From Lamellibrachia satsuma (lineage: Eukaryota > Annelida > Polychaeta > Sabellida > Siboglinidae): a stretch of DNA of 64,000 nt. Shown here one piece after another: positions 37,310 to 49,300 of the stretch. The stretch is taken from contig BSQZ01000094.1 in NCBI GenBank assembly GCA_033239005.1, positions 1,839,622 to 1,903,621 of the forward strand, read 5' to 3'. A model generated the notes under the pieces. The model searched no databases and was not told the origin of the DNA. It was given only the letters and a program-made list of their open reading frames with translations. Made by a program: the position numbers and the translations under genes. How positions within the stretch are numbered: position 1 is the first letter of the stretch; the number at the start of each line of letters is the position of its first letter.

Positions 37310-37388
37310 CTACACGACCCGTACGGCCGTGGGTCGACTCCCGAGTTTCACCAGAACTGACCGTCCACGTCTACTCCCGTCATGTGAC
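37310..37388 (-). CDS. Hexosaminidase exon 10 (terminal, 25 codons plus stop)
   Basis: A 79-nt exon. The acceptor CGTTTGTTTCAG precedes 37388. Joined in phase to exon 9 it reads R-SHDGSRRGRSVLVKLGS-RPTAVRVV and then TAG at 37312-37310. The 'R-S-x-D-G-x-R-x-(G/S)-R' ending fits the final strands of the chitobiase C-terminal domain. The exon is too short to stand out as an open frame. Confidence 0.85.
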
Positions 37389-40300
37389 CTGAAACAAACG
37401 CAAACTTTTGGACGGCTTCATTATGTCATGTTGTCATAAAATGTGCCAGAAAAATAGCTTAACCCAAGTTCAACCCAAAATGGAGCTTTAGTCCAACCCG
37501 GATTTACCCTTGGGGTGGGGGCAGGCTAAAGAACATGTCAACTCAGTGATACACTGTTGATATACAGTAGCAGGCATGATACACATTTTGAGATTATGTA
37601 AACTCAAAATAAAACAGTCTAACTGTTTTAGCACATTACCAGATCCACACGTTTTTTGTTTTCCGTAAGCTGTTAGTTCCATCAAAGCGGCATAGCTGAT
37701 CTGGTGACGTCACTGATCGCGTGACATCACTAATCAGGTGGCGTCACTGATCATCTGATCAGAGATGTGTTACAATAGAGATGTATTTGCATCAGATATC
37801 AAAACTGTTCAAGCAGGTAAATCGCAAAGAAATAAGTTCTAAACAATTGTTAACTTTTCGATGGCACAGGTATGTATGTATTGCTGAAAAATTTAAAAGT
37901 GGCTCACTTTGGCAGATAAGGACAATTTTTATTTGTCCCAACAGCAGGAAACAGATAAATTACACTGAGAGGCAATATAAATTATACAGATATACATGAT
38001 ACATACAAATGGTGAACTGTGCAATATACAATAACAATTAATAAATAAACAACAAAGTAATACAATATGCAACAACAAAAAATTGATGTGGGGCGGGAGA
38101 CTCCTACTAAGACCAAAACAGGTCGCTAATGTAGGAGCCACCCAAATTAAAAATAACAGATATTCCTTATACATCTATTCCTACATTTTCTATATAAAAA
38201 AAATGTGTTATGTCAAAATGTCCGTTTTGTTGGGAGATCACTTATTGTTTTCCTTTCAGTTTCAGTTTCTTCATTAACATTCTTAAATTTGAGAATAGAT
38301 TTAGCTTGTGTATTTGTTTTGAGAATAGTATTAATGGTCTCATAATCATGTGAATTAGGGTCAGACATTTTAATTGTTTATAAAGTGTGTCCTGATATCT
38401 AATAGATTTGAACAAACCTTGAGTGATCCATGTTGAATTTATGTTTGTATTTATTAAATTTCATTATTTTAATTGGCATGTACTTATTTTTAGCGCGAAT
38501 AATTTCTTCATCCATTATGCTATAATTTAGATTGGGATCCTCATTTTGATGTTTATGTAGTTTGTTGTAAACAAAGAATCAATTTAAATTTTGACTTTCT
38601 GCATAGATTCTTCACTCTGTGTATTTATTTTTTTTTTATTTGGGAGGAAGTTCCATTTTTAGAATAATGTCTGTAATAAAAAATTAGGTTGATGATCTGA
38701 GAGTTTTTGTGAAAATCCCAGCAATACTTTCTAATATGAATTTATTTAGCATGCAAAAAAGTTATCTATCAGTGTTCTGTTGGTTCTAGTGAAACAAGTT
38801 GGGAAAGTACTTTAAGGGTAAAGACTATGTGATATTACAGTATAAAAAAATTGTTGTAGATTCTATTATATTAAAGTCCCCTGCCATAATAAGATTAGTA
38901 TTGCTATTCTCCAGAGATAAAAATTTATGAATGAATTTTGTAATAGTTTTGTTGCATGACCTCGGAGGTTTATATATAGATTATTTCTAATGGTCATAGT
39001 CTTTGATAAACTATTTCCAGTTACTTTAATTATTAGTCCTTCCCAGTGTTCGTACGTATTTAGATTCATGTTTACTTCAGATTTATATTTATTGTCCACA
39101 TATATTAGTAACCCTCCTTTGTTGCTGCATTTTATTCCGTGTTATACACTCATATCCATCTAAACAAAATTGAGAGAAATCATCATTATCAGCTTTCCAC
39201 TTCTCTCTAAACATATTATGCTAAATTTAAAACTGATACTACACAGGTCCTCTACAAACATTTCAAGTTCATTAAACTTTGCATTTATAGACTGAATGTT
39301 TGAGCTTAGAATACTAAAACCGTTAGTGTTGCTAGTGTTCTGGAAAACAGAACACAGGTTTCATATGTGGAATGCAGTTTAATTATAAGAATATGACAAC
39401 ATGACGTGAACTGATGTGATAAGAACCTGGATGCCAAGAGGATGTCGCCGTTCAGCACAGTTTGTTCCCCGACGTCCAGCCAGGACCTCCCTGCATTGCT
39501 TGAGTACTGGATCTTCAGGCCAGGGAAGGCCACGTTTATGTTCATTGACTGGTCTTTTGTATCTCTGTAACAGTTGTGTCACAATAATAACAGTCCTTTA
39601 TGATGCTATTTCATTCTATCTATATAAGTGTCATAATAACAACAGTCCTTTACAACACTTTTTTTTCTAACTATATATACGTCATAATAATAACTTTTTT
39701 TACAACACTGTTTTGTTCTATCTACATATGTATCATAATAATAAGTCCTTTACAGCGCTATTTTGTTCTATCCATAATTATTATATGCTCTATCTATATA
39801 TATTTACAACTAATTGGTATATGCAACTTAGAAAGGTGTCTTTTGCGATATCTTGAAAGGTGTATTGATGGTATGGAGGAAGATTTTTCGATAGTACTAG
39901 TGCAGCTACAGCGAAAACATAATAGTCTTTTGCTTCAGCACATTGGTCAGATCAAATCACTTTTTAACACAGTTGTTTTATACGTCCACATTAATTAATT
40001 TGTGCACACTGGGAGCTGTGTCACACTGGGAGCTGACTGTTCCACAGCACGGGTGCCACTTTAGAGAAGGCACGGTCACATTTTTGAGTATGTGGTGGGC
40101 ACAGTCAACAAATCAATTTGGATCATAGCATGTCAGTTGATAGTAACTGAGAAGCTCTGGTACGTAGGGCAGTGCAGTTCCAGGGAGTGCTTAATGTGTG
40201 CTTAGCAAACTACTTTTGCAGCATATAGAGAATTGTATTATAGTCTAGTGTGTATCAGCATATGAAGTGCCGACTTCTACAACGATCAGTTAAGATACGA

Positions 40301-43300
40301 TCAGGAAAAAAAGACACATACATTGATGAGGGAAGAAGACTATGCTTGATGGAGGAATGACAGAATGTTGTAATATGATAAAAGAATGTGTAAGCTATGT
40401 ACGTTTTTGTTATGAATGTAACATTAATCAATTACATGGAAATGTGGAGTGAAAAAAACGCATCGTGTGACAGCTTTTGATTGACAGCATGCCCTAGTAA
40501 CTGTGCTACAGCGCCCTACTTGCTAAATCAAACACATTACTAAATAACAACAATTGTAAACAAAGGAACCTTGACAGCTACGTACTTGCTGGCCCCAGGC
40601 GGGGGAAGGTAATAACTGTTTCCATGTCTCTCTAAACGTCCCAACTCTTTCTGGCCCAAGCAATTTGCGAACGTGACCCAGTCGCTCATGTACGGTGTCT
40701 GTGCCGACTGTTCCCATGAAGCACGATGCCATGCACGCTCCGCAAAGGCGATCAGTCGAGGGTAGAGCATCTCATCGAGTTGTGACCGCGTGCGAATCGT
40801 TTCAGTCCATACCTGAGACTGAATCCCTGACAAGAGACAGTGTTTTGTTAGTCGTGCTAGCAAACAGATACACTTCTGTCCAGTAATGGAATAGTTACAC
40901 AATTGTAACCAGTTCTAAAAATGCATTCCAGAACACTAGGTCATCATCTAAAAAAAAATTATACTTAACTGAAGGTGTTCATCAAAACTAAGAAGAATGC
41001 ATACTGCATAAACATCACATCAAACACTACTGCAGCATTTCTGTTTACATGTAACATGGTTGAGATCTGGTGGTGATTCCGTGGCTGAGTGCATGCGTGG
41101 CATATGCATGTAATGGCAAAATGTGGCAGGTGTTGGAAGCAGAGAACTGGTCAGGACACACATTAACAAGTGAAGGACTTGAAGCTGCTAATAGAGGGAA
41201 GATAACAAGGAATAAAGACAAGGTAAAATGAATGGGCAACTTGAAAGAAGGATGGAAGTATGAAGGGCAGAGTGAAGGACAAGTTAACAGAGTGAAGGGC
41301 AAGTTAACAGAGTGAAGGGCAAGATAACAGAGTGAAAGACAAGTTCACAGAGTGAAAGACAAGTTAACAGAGTGAAGGACAAGCTAACGGAGTGAAGGAC
41401 AAGTTAACAGAGTGAAGGACAAGTTAACAGAGTGAAGGACAAGATAACAGAGTGAAGGGCAAGTTAACAGAGTGAAGGGCAAGTTAACAGAGTGAAGGAC
41501 AAGATAACAGAGTGAAAGACAAGTTAACAGAGTGAAGGACAAGTTAACATAGTGAAAGACAAGTTAACAGAGTGAAGGACAAGTTAACAGAGTGAAGGGC
41601 AAGATAACAGAGTGAAAGACAAGTTAACAGAGTGAAGGACAAGTTAACAGAGTGAAGGACAAGATAACAGAGTGAAGGGCAAGTTAACATAGTGAAGGGC
41701 AAGTTAACAGAGTGAAGGACAAGATAACAGAGTGAAGGACAAGTTAACAGAGTGAAGGACAAGTTAACAGAGTGAAGGACAAGCTAACGGAGTGAAGGAC
41801 AAGTTAACAGAGTGAAGGACAAGTTAACAGAGTGAAAGACAAGTTAACAGAGTGAAGGACAAATTAACAGAGTGAAGGACAAGTTAACAGAGTGAAAGAC
41901 AAGTTAACAGAGTGAAGGACAAGTTAACAGAGTGAAGGGCAAGATAACAGAGTGAAGGACAAGTTAACAGAGTGAAAGACAAGTTAACAGAGTGAAGGAC
42001 AAGTTAACAGAGTGAAGGACAAGCTAACGGAGTGAAGGACAAGTTAACAGAGTGAAGGACAAGTTAACAGAGTGAAGGACAAGATAACAGAGTGAAGGGC
42101 AAGTTAACATAGTGAAGGGCAAGTTAACAGAGTGAAGGACAAGATAACAGAGTGAAGGACAAGTTAACAGAGTGAAGGACAAGTTAACAGAGTGAAGGAC
42201 AAGTTAACAGAGTGAAGGACAAGTTAACAGAGTGAAAGACAAGTTAACAGAGTGAAGGACAAGTTAACAGAGTGAAAGACAAGTTAACAGAGTGAAGGAC
42301 AAGTTAACAGAGTGAAGGGCAAGATAACGGAGTGAAGGACAAGTTAACAGAGTGAAAGACAAGTTAACAGAGTGAAGGACAAGTTAACGGAGTGAAGGAC
42401 AAGCTAACGGAGTGAAGGACAAGTTAACAGAGTGAAGGACAAGTTAACAGAGTGAAGGACAAGATAACAGAGTGAAGGGCAAGTTAACAGAGTGAAGGGC
42501 AAGTTAACAGAGTGAAGGACAAGATAACAGAGTGAAAGACAAGATAACAGAGTGAAGGGCAAGTTAACATAGTGAAAGACAAGTTAACAGAGTGAAGGAC
42601 AAGTTAACAGAGTGAAGGGTAAGATAACAGAGTGAAAGACAAGTTAACAGAGTGAAAGACAAGTTAACAGAGTGAAGGACAAGTTAACATAGTGAAAGAC
42701 AAGTTAACAGAGTGAAGGACAAGTTAACAGAGTGAAGGACAAGTTAACAGAGTGAAGGGCAAGATAACAGAGTGAAAGACAAGTTAACAGAGTGAAAGAC
42801 AAGTTAACAGAGTGAAAGACAAGTTAACAGAGTGAAGGACAAGTTAACAGAGTGAAGGACAAGTTAACAGAGTGAAGGACAAGTTAACAGGACAAGCTAA
42901 CGGAGTGAAGGACAAGTTAACGGAGTGAAGGACAAGTTAACAGAGTGAAGGACAAGATAACAGAGTGAAGGGCAAGTTAACATAGTGAAGGGCAAGTTAA
43001 CAGAGTGAAGGACAAGTTAACAGAGTGAAGGACAAGTTAACATAGTGAAGGACAAGCTAACGGAGTGAAGGACAAGTTAACAGAGTGAAGGACAAGTTAA
43101 CAGAGTGAAAGACAAGTTAACAGATTGAAGGACAAGTTAACAGAGTGAAGGACAAGTTAACAGAGTGAAAGACAAGTTAACAGAGTGAAGGACAAGTTAA
43201 CAGAGTGAAGGACAAGTTAACAGAGTGAAAGACAAGTTAACAGAGTGAAGGACAAGTTAACAGAGTGAAGGGCAAGATAACAGAGTGAAGGACAAGTTAA

Positions 43301-46300
43301 CAGAGTGAAAGACAAGTTAACAGAGTGAAGGACAAGTTAACAGAGTGAAGGACAAGTTAACAGAGTGAAGGACAAGTTAACAGAGTGAAGGGCAAGTTAA
43401 TGGAGTGAAGGACAAGTTAACATAGTGAAGGACAAGTTAACAGAGTGAAAGACAAGTTAACAGAGTGAAGGGCAAGATAACAGAGTGAAGGACAAGTTAA
43501 CAGAGTGAAAGACAAGTTAACAGAGTGAAGGACAAGTTAACAGAGTGAAGGGCAAGTTAACAGAGTGAAAGACAAGTTAACAGAGTGAAAGACAAGTTAA
43601 CAGAGTTAAGGACAAGTTAACAGAGTGAAGGACAAGTTAGCAGAGTGAAAGACACGTTAACAGAGTGAAGGACAAGTTAACAGAGTGAAGGACAAGTTAA
43701 CAGAGTGAAGGACAAGTTATCAGAGTGAAGGGCAAGTTAACAGAGTGAAGGGCAAGCTAACAGAGTGAAGGACAAGCTAACAGAGTGAAGGACAAGCTAA
43801 CAGAGTGAAGGACAAGTTAACAGAGTGAAGGGCAAGTTAACAGAGTGAAGGGCAAGTTAACAGAGTGAAGGACAAGCTAACGGAGTGAAGGACAAGCTAA
43901 CGGAGTGAAGGGCAAGTTAACGGAGTGAAGGGCAAGTTAACAGAGTGAAGGGCAAGTTAACAGAGTGAAGGGCAAGTTAACAGAGTGAAGGACAAGTTAA
44001 GAGAATGAAGGACAAGCTAACAGAGCGAAGGACAAGTTAACAGAGCGAAGGGCAAGTTAACAGAGTGAAGAACAAGTTCGCGGAGTTAAGGACAAGTTAA
44101 CAGAGTGAAGGACAAGTTTACAGAGTGAAGGACAAGTTAACAGAGTGAAGGGCAAGTTAACAGAGTGAAGGACAAGTTAACAGAGTGAAGGACAAGCTAA
44201 CGGAGTGAAGGACAAGTTAACGGAGTGAAGGGCAAGTTAACATAGTGAAGGGCAAGTTAACAGAGTGAAGGGCAAGTTAACAGAGTGAAGGGCAAGTTAA
44301 CAGAGTGAAGGACAAGTTAGCAGAGTGAAAGACAAGTTAACAGAGTGAAGGACAAGTTAACAGAGTGAAGGGCAAGTTAACAGAGTGAAGGACAAGTTAA
44401 CAGAGTGAAGGACAAGTTATCAGAGTGAAGGGCAAGTTAACAGAGTGAAGGGCAAGCTAACAGAGTGAAGGACAAGCTAACAGAGTGAAGGACAAGTTAA
44501 CAGAGTGAAGGACAAGTTAAGAGAATGAAGGACAAGCTAACAGAGTGAAGGACAAGTTAACAGAGTGAAGGGCAAGTTAACAGAATGAAGAACAAGTTCG
44601 CGGAGTTAAGGACAAGTTAACAGAGTGAAGGACAAGTTTACAGAGTGAAGGACAAGTTAACAGAGTGAAGGGCAAGTTAACAGAGTGAAGGACAAGTTAA
44701 CAGAGTGAAGGACAAGCTAACGGAGTGAAGGACAAGTTAACAGAGTGAAGGGCAAGTTAACAGAGTGAAGGGCAAGTTAACAGAGTGAAGGGCAAGTTAA
44801 CAGAGTGAAGGACAAGCTAACGGAGTGAAGGACAAGCTAACTGAGTGAAGGGCAAGTTAACAGAGTGAAGGGCAAGTTAACAGAGTGAAGGGCAAGTTAA
44901 CAGAGTGAAGGGCAAGTTAACAGAGTGAAGGACAAGTTAAGAGAATGAAGGACAAGCTAACAGAGTGAAGGACAAGTTAACAGAGCGAAGGGCAAGTTAA
45001 CAGAGTGAAGAACAAGTTCGCGGAGTTAAGGACAAGTTAACAGAGTGAAGGACAAGTTTACAGAGTGAAGGACAAGTTAACAGAGTGAAGGGCAAGTTAA
45101 CAGAGTGAAGGACAAGTTAACAGAGTGAAGGACAAGCTAACGGAGTGAAGGACAAGTTAACGGAGTGAAGGGCAAGTTAACAGAGTGAAGGGCAAGTTAA
45201 CAGAGTGAAGGGCAAGTTAACAGAGTGAAGGGCAAGTTAACAGAGTGAAGGACAAGTTAACAGAGTGAAGGACAAGTTAACAAAGTGAATGACAAGTTAA
45301 CAGAGTGAAGGACAAGTTAACAAAGTGAATGACAAGTTAACAGAGTGAAGGGCAAGTTAGCAGAGTGAAGGATTTAATAATGACTGTATTTGGTGCAGCC
45401 TGGCACAACAACATGGTTTGTTTTGTGTATGTTTTGAGCCACCAGGCTTGTTGGCAACTCATAAACTGGCAAGTCAAGTCTCAAGTCAATGATCTTCAAG
45501 TCCAAGCCCTGAGTCATTTCTCAAGTCACAAGTCATGAAAACTGGCGAATACAGTCCTACTCAAGTCAGCCCCTGCAACTCAAGTCAACAAGTCTGATAT
45601 TTATTTATATAAAGACACATTTACCAATAATGTTTTCAGGCTTCTTCAATGGGACACAGTTGACTGTTGATGAGCAGGCTTCATCCCTAGTCATGGGTTT
45701 GCCAAACCGATCCACGTCAATGTTGTCATAGACATTGTCTGGTCTGTACTTGAACACCTTCTGTGTGTCGATGTAGCGGGTCGCCCAGTATGCCCCGCGG
45801 TCCTCGGGGTCTGGTTCTTGGGGGTGGTCAAAGTAGAGATGGGAGGCTAGAGACAATATTACCTGAAACAAAGTGATGCCACATAAAAGTAATTTTTTAC
45901 ATAAATTATTATAAAGATAACTTAACAGTGCATTCGATGATTTCATCAAAACTAAATAACAAAAATGTTGTTCCTTGAATGGATAGATGATCCATAACAA
46001 ACTGCAAGTTTCTTGAGAGGTAATTATGATTAATAAAAATGTTGTTGTCGTTAGTGGACATGTTTGGTTTTTCGTGAAATGAATCTGGAACAAAACTACC
46101 ACAAATGTAATTGGGTGGCAGCTTAAACCTTGGGGTTAACAACCCCTGTAAATAATTGAAGCAGGATACATACATTTGAGCCGGAGAGTGTTGGACACTT
46201 ACGAGGAAGGAGGAACCGCCACTCAGCAAGTAGGCTGCGTTTGATTTAAGGGTGTTAATCTCACATAAGCTAGAGTACTTGACCTGCCATCACACCTGAT

Positions 46301-49300
46301 GAAGCAAAGACTGCACTGGTACGGCCATGTAAGACGGCGAGGTAGCAATGATGCAACCCATATAGCCCTAAACCAGACTGTTCCTGGGGCACGGCGCAGA
46401 GACAGACCTAAGCTCCAGTACATGGACGTGGTGAATCGAGATATGAAGAATAATGGGATTGTGGAAGCGGCGACCCAAGACAGACGTCTCTGGGCAGCTT
46501 CCGCGGTCACGCCGACCCACCTCAGTGGACAAGCTGGCAGGTGAGAAACACACTTGAGCAACTACATAATTTCATGCCTTTTCCAGGCTTCCTTAAAAAA
46601 GTACATGTCCAAATGGACTTCAGTTTGGGAGCGACAGGTGAAGTTAGAGAACCCCTTCCCAAAAGCTGTAGTTAGAACAGCATCGATAATTAAACCTATT
46701 TTCAACCCTGGATCAAATCACTTGACTGAGAGCAGAACTTTGCAATGAGCATAGACACAGCGTTGCTAAGATCGACACGAGGTGTGTCGTGTTCTGGAAG
46801 TCAGCCATTTTATTAAAACAAATTTAGAATTCCATGCTTTTCCATGCCACATTAACAAAATCCACGCTTACAAGGCCTTGATTTTAAACCAATGAAATTC
46901 CATGCTATTCAAGAATTTCCAGGTCTTATACGAATCCTGTTACTAGACTCCCTGGCAACTGTGCCATACCACATCACTCACCTTATATCCGGCATTTGCC
47001 AGTTGATGTGAGCGCTGCAGTGTTGGGTGTCGAGACATCCAGGCGTGAGAGTAGATCTCCTTCGTCTCAAGTGTACTAGGCGCCAGAGGCTCCGTCTTGG
47101 ACACAAAGAAGATATCTCCCCAGCCCTGGAGCTGCAGGCTGTGCTTGTGGGCGATCTGACTGACGCGCTTGAGAAACATCCCCTTGAGAGCAGCCGTGTC
47201 GTTTATCCCCAACTTCTTGCAAGCGGGAGACTTCAAATTGGCATTACTAGGCACCTCATCTCCCCCGAAGTGAAACGTCTCCAAAGGGCTGATGTCCTGC
47301 GAGGAATAATCACGTCACAATTACATTGATGTTAACTTGTAAAGGTAAAAACTACATTCCTATATCACATGGTGTCCAGTCCTTAGGACCGCTGAAACAG
47401 GCTTACGCCAACTCGACTTCTCTGGGAAGCATTCAGCCATGTTGCAATTACACTGTTGAGACTATTCATTCACATGTCAACCACTGTCTATGGCCACTGT
47501 CAGCCAGTTGCTCATTTATACAGCTGAATGAACTGATGCAAGGTGGAGTAAACAAAATTGTCCAACTTTGAAATGATGCAATGCCACTTTAACTACACCT
47601 GATGGATGGGGAATGACTGATATCTGTGGGTAGACTGTGCATGTCCCTCTAGCACGCGTCCCTCTAGCGCACGTACCTCTAGCACGCGACCCTCTAGCAC
47701 GCGTCCCTCTGGCACCCGTACCTCTTGCACGCGACCCTCTAACACGCGTCCCTCTAGCGCGCGACCCTCTAGCGCGCATACCTCTAGCACGCGACCCTCT
47801 AGCACGCGACCCTCTAGCACGCAACCCTCTAGCACGCGACCCTCTAGCACGTGTATCTCTAGCAAGCGACCCTCTAACGCGCGACCCTCTAGCGCGTGTA
47901 TCTCTACTGAGTGTCCCTCTAGTGTGTGTGTGTGCGCTTGTTTGCGTGTGTTCGTGCGTGTGAATAGATTAAGTAGTTAAAATCAATTAATTGACTTTGA
48001 TCATTTGATTAAAAAAGTTGCATAATAATCTAATGTCAAAGTAAAGTGCAGTCACTTTTGCCATTTTCACCGAATTTCGGCTAGAAAATTTAATTTAAGC
48101 AGCAGTAGCCTTACAACATATAACAAGACTCAATCAAACTGAGAGTCAAACTGACAAGTAAACTCACCTTATGCATATCCACAAGAGCTCTGACGATGTG
48201 TTCTATGAAGTGGTGCGTAGACTCGAGACACGGATTGAGGGAGTTCGTGTGGAATTGTTGCACCGACAGATATGTTGAGTGGTCATGACGATCAATCAGC
48301 GTGTACTCATCGTCGCCTCGGCTACGGTGGCGCCCCTCCATGCTCATTATGGCAGCGTGTGAGTGGCCGGGCATGTCGATCTCTGGAATGACTTTGATGT
48401 GTCGAGCCTTGGCGTACTTTAGTATCTCTTTGTAGTCGTTCACAGTGTAGTAGCCAGACCCGCTGGAGTTGGTGAACGGCCCTGACCCAAGAGTGACCAA
48501 TAGACTGGACGTCTCCTTCAAGTCATGGCTACGTTTGCTTCCTATCTGAAAGTTAAGATACAATATCAAGACAATGTTGATAAAATCATTTTGGGCTTTA
48601 GCTAGTTAAGTGCTTTCACATCAGACATGTTGGTATCTTATCAAACTGTCAAAATCAGTCCATCAAAATTAGAAATAATTTGCAAAATCCAGGGGGCATG
48701 CATAACACTGGAGCTGTTCTGTCAAATTAGCAATAAGTTTGTCACTGGTTCTGTTCATTCCACATTCTGCTTGCAAACACTGATACCATGTGGTAGCAGT
48801 GTTCATCATTTCTTCAAATTCAACTCAGTTTATAGTTTCCAATGTGATCAATTGTAATTAATTAATTACTTAATCTAGAGGGCAAGGAGCATGCAAGGAG
48901 CGTGCAAGGAGCGTGCAAGGAGCGTGCAAGGAGCGTGCAAGGAGCGTGCTTGTAGCTTGTGGTACGTAGAGTAAACACGGAGCGACTTAGGATCAACATA
49001 CGTCATGAAAACTACTAGAACAAGACAATGTTGAATACCACCATAAAAAGCTACTTCCTGGCCCAACAAAAAGGTGTGTACAATACACAATTGTGGTGAA
49101 TCCAGAAGGGCAGTTCCCCCTTTGGTGAAATCCTAGATCTCCCTCTAGAACTAAGGCTGATCATTCAGGATTCAAACACCTTCCATAATCCATGCACCGT
49201 GTGAGTGACAGGACAGTTGAGACTGGCATGCCACCTAGTGAGTGACAGTTGAGACTGACATGCCACCTAGTGAGTGACAGTTGAAACTGACATGCCACCT

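Noticed and set aside
39379..39582. Alternative frame through hexosaminidase exon 9 (RYKRPVNEHKRGLPWPEDP)
   Set aside because: It does not keep splice phase with exons 8 and 10 and lacks the chitobiase C-terminal pattern seen in the chosen frame.
41279..45370. CRISPR-like array of regular repeats
   Set aside because: There are no unique spacers; it is a head-to-tail 20-bp satellite in a eukaryotic intron.
47516..47963. VPLAR and RARGS repeat frames on both strands
   Set aside because: A 15-bp minisatellite in an intron; open only because the unit length is divisible by three.
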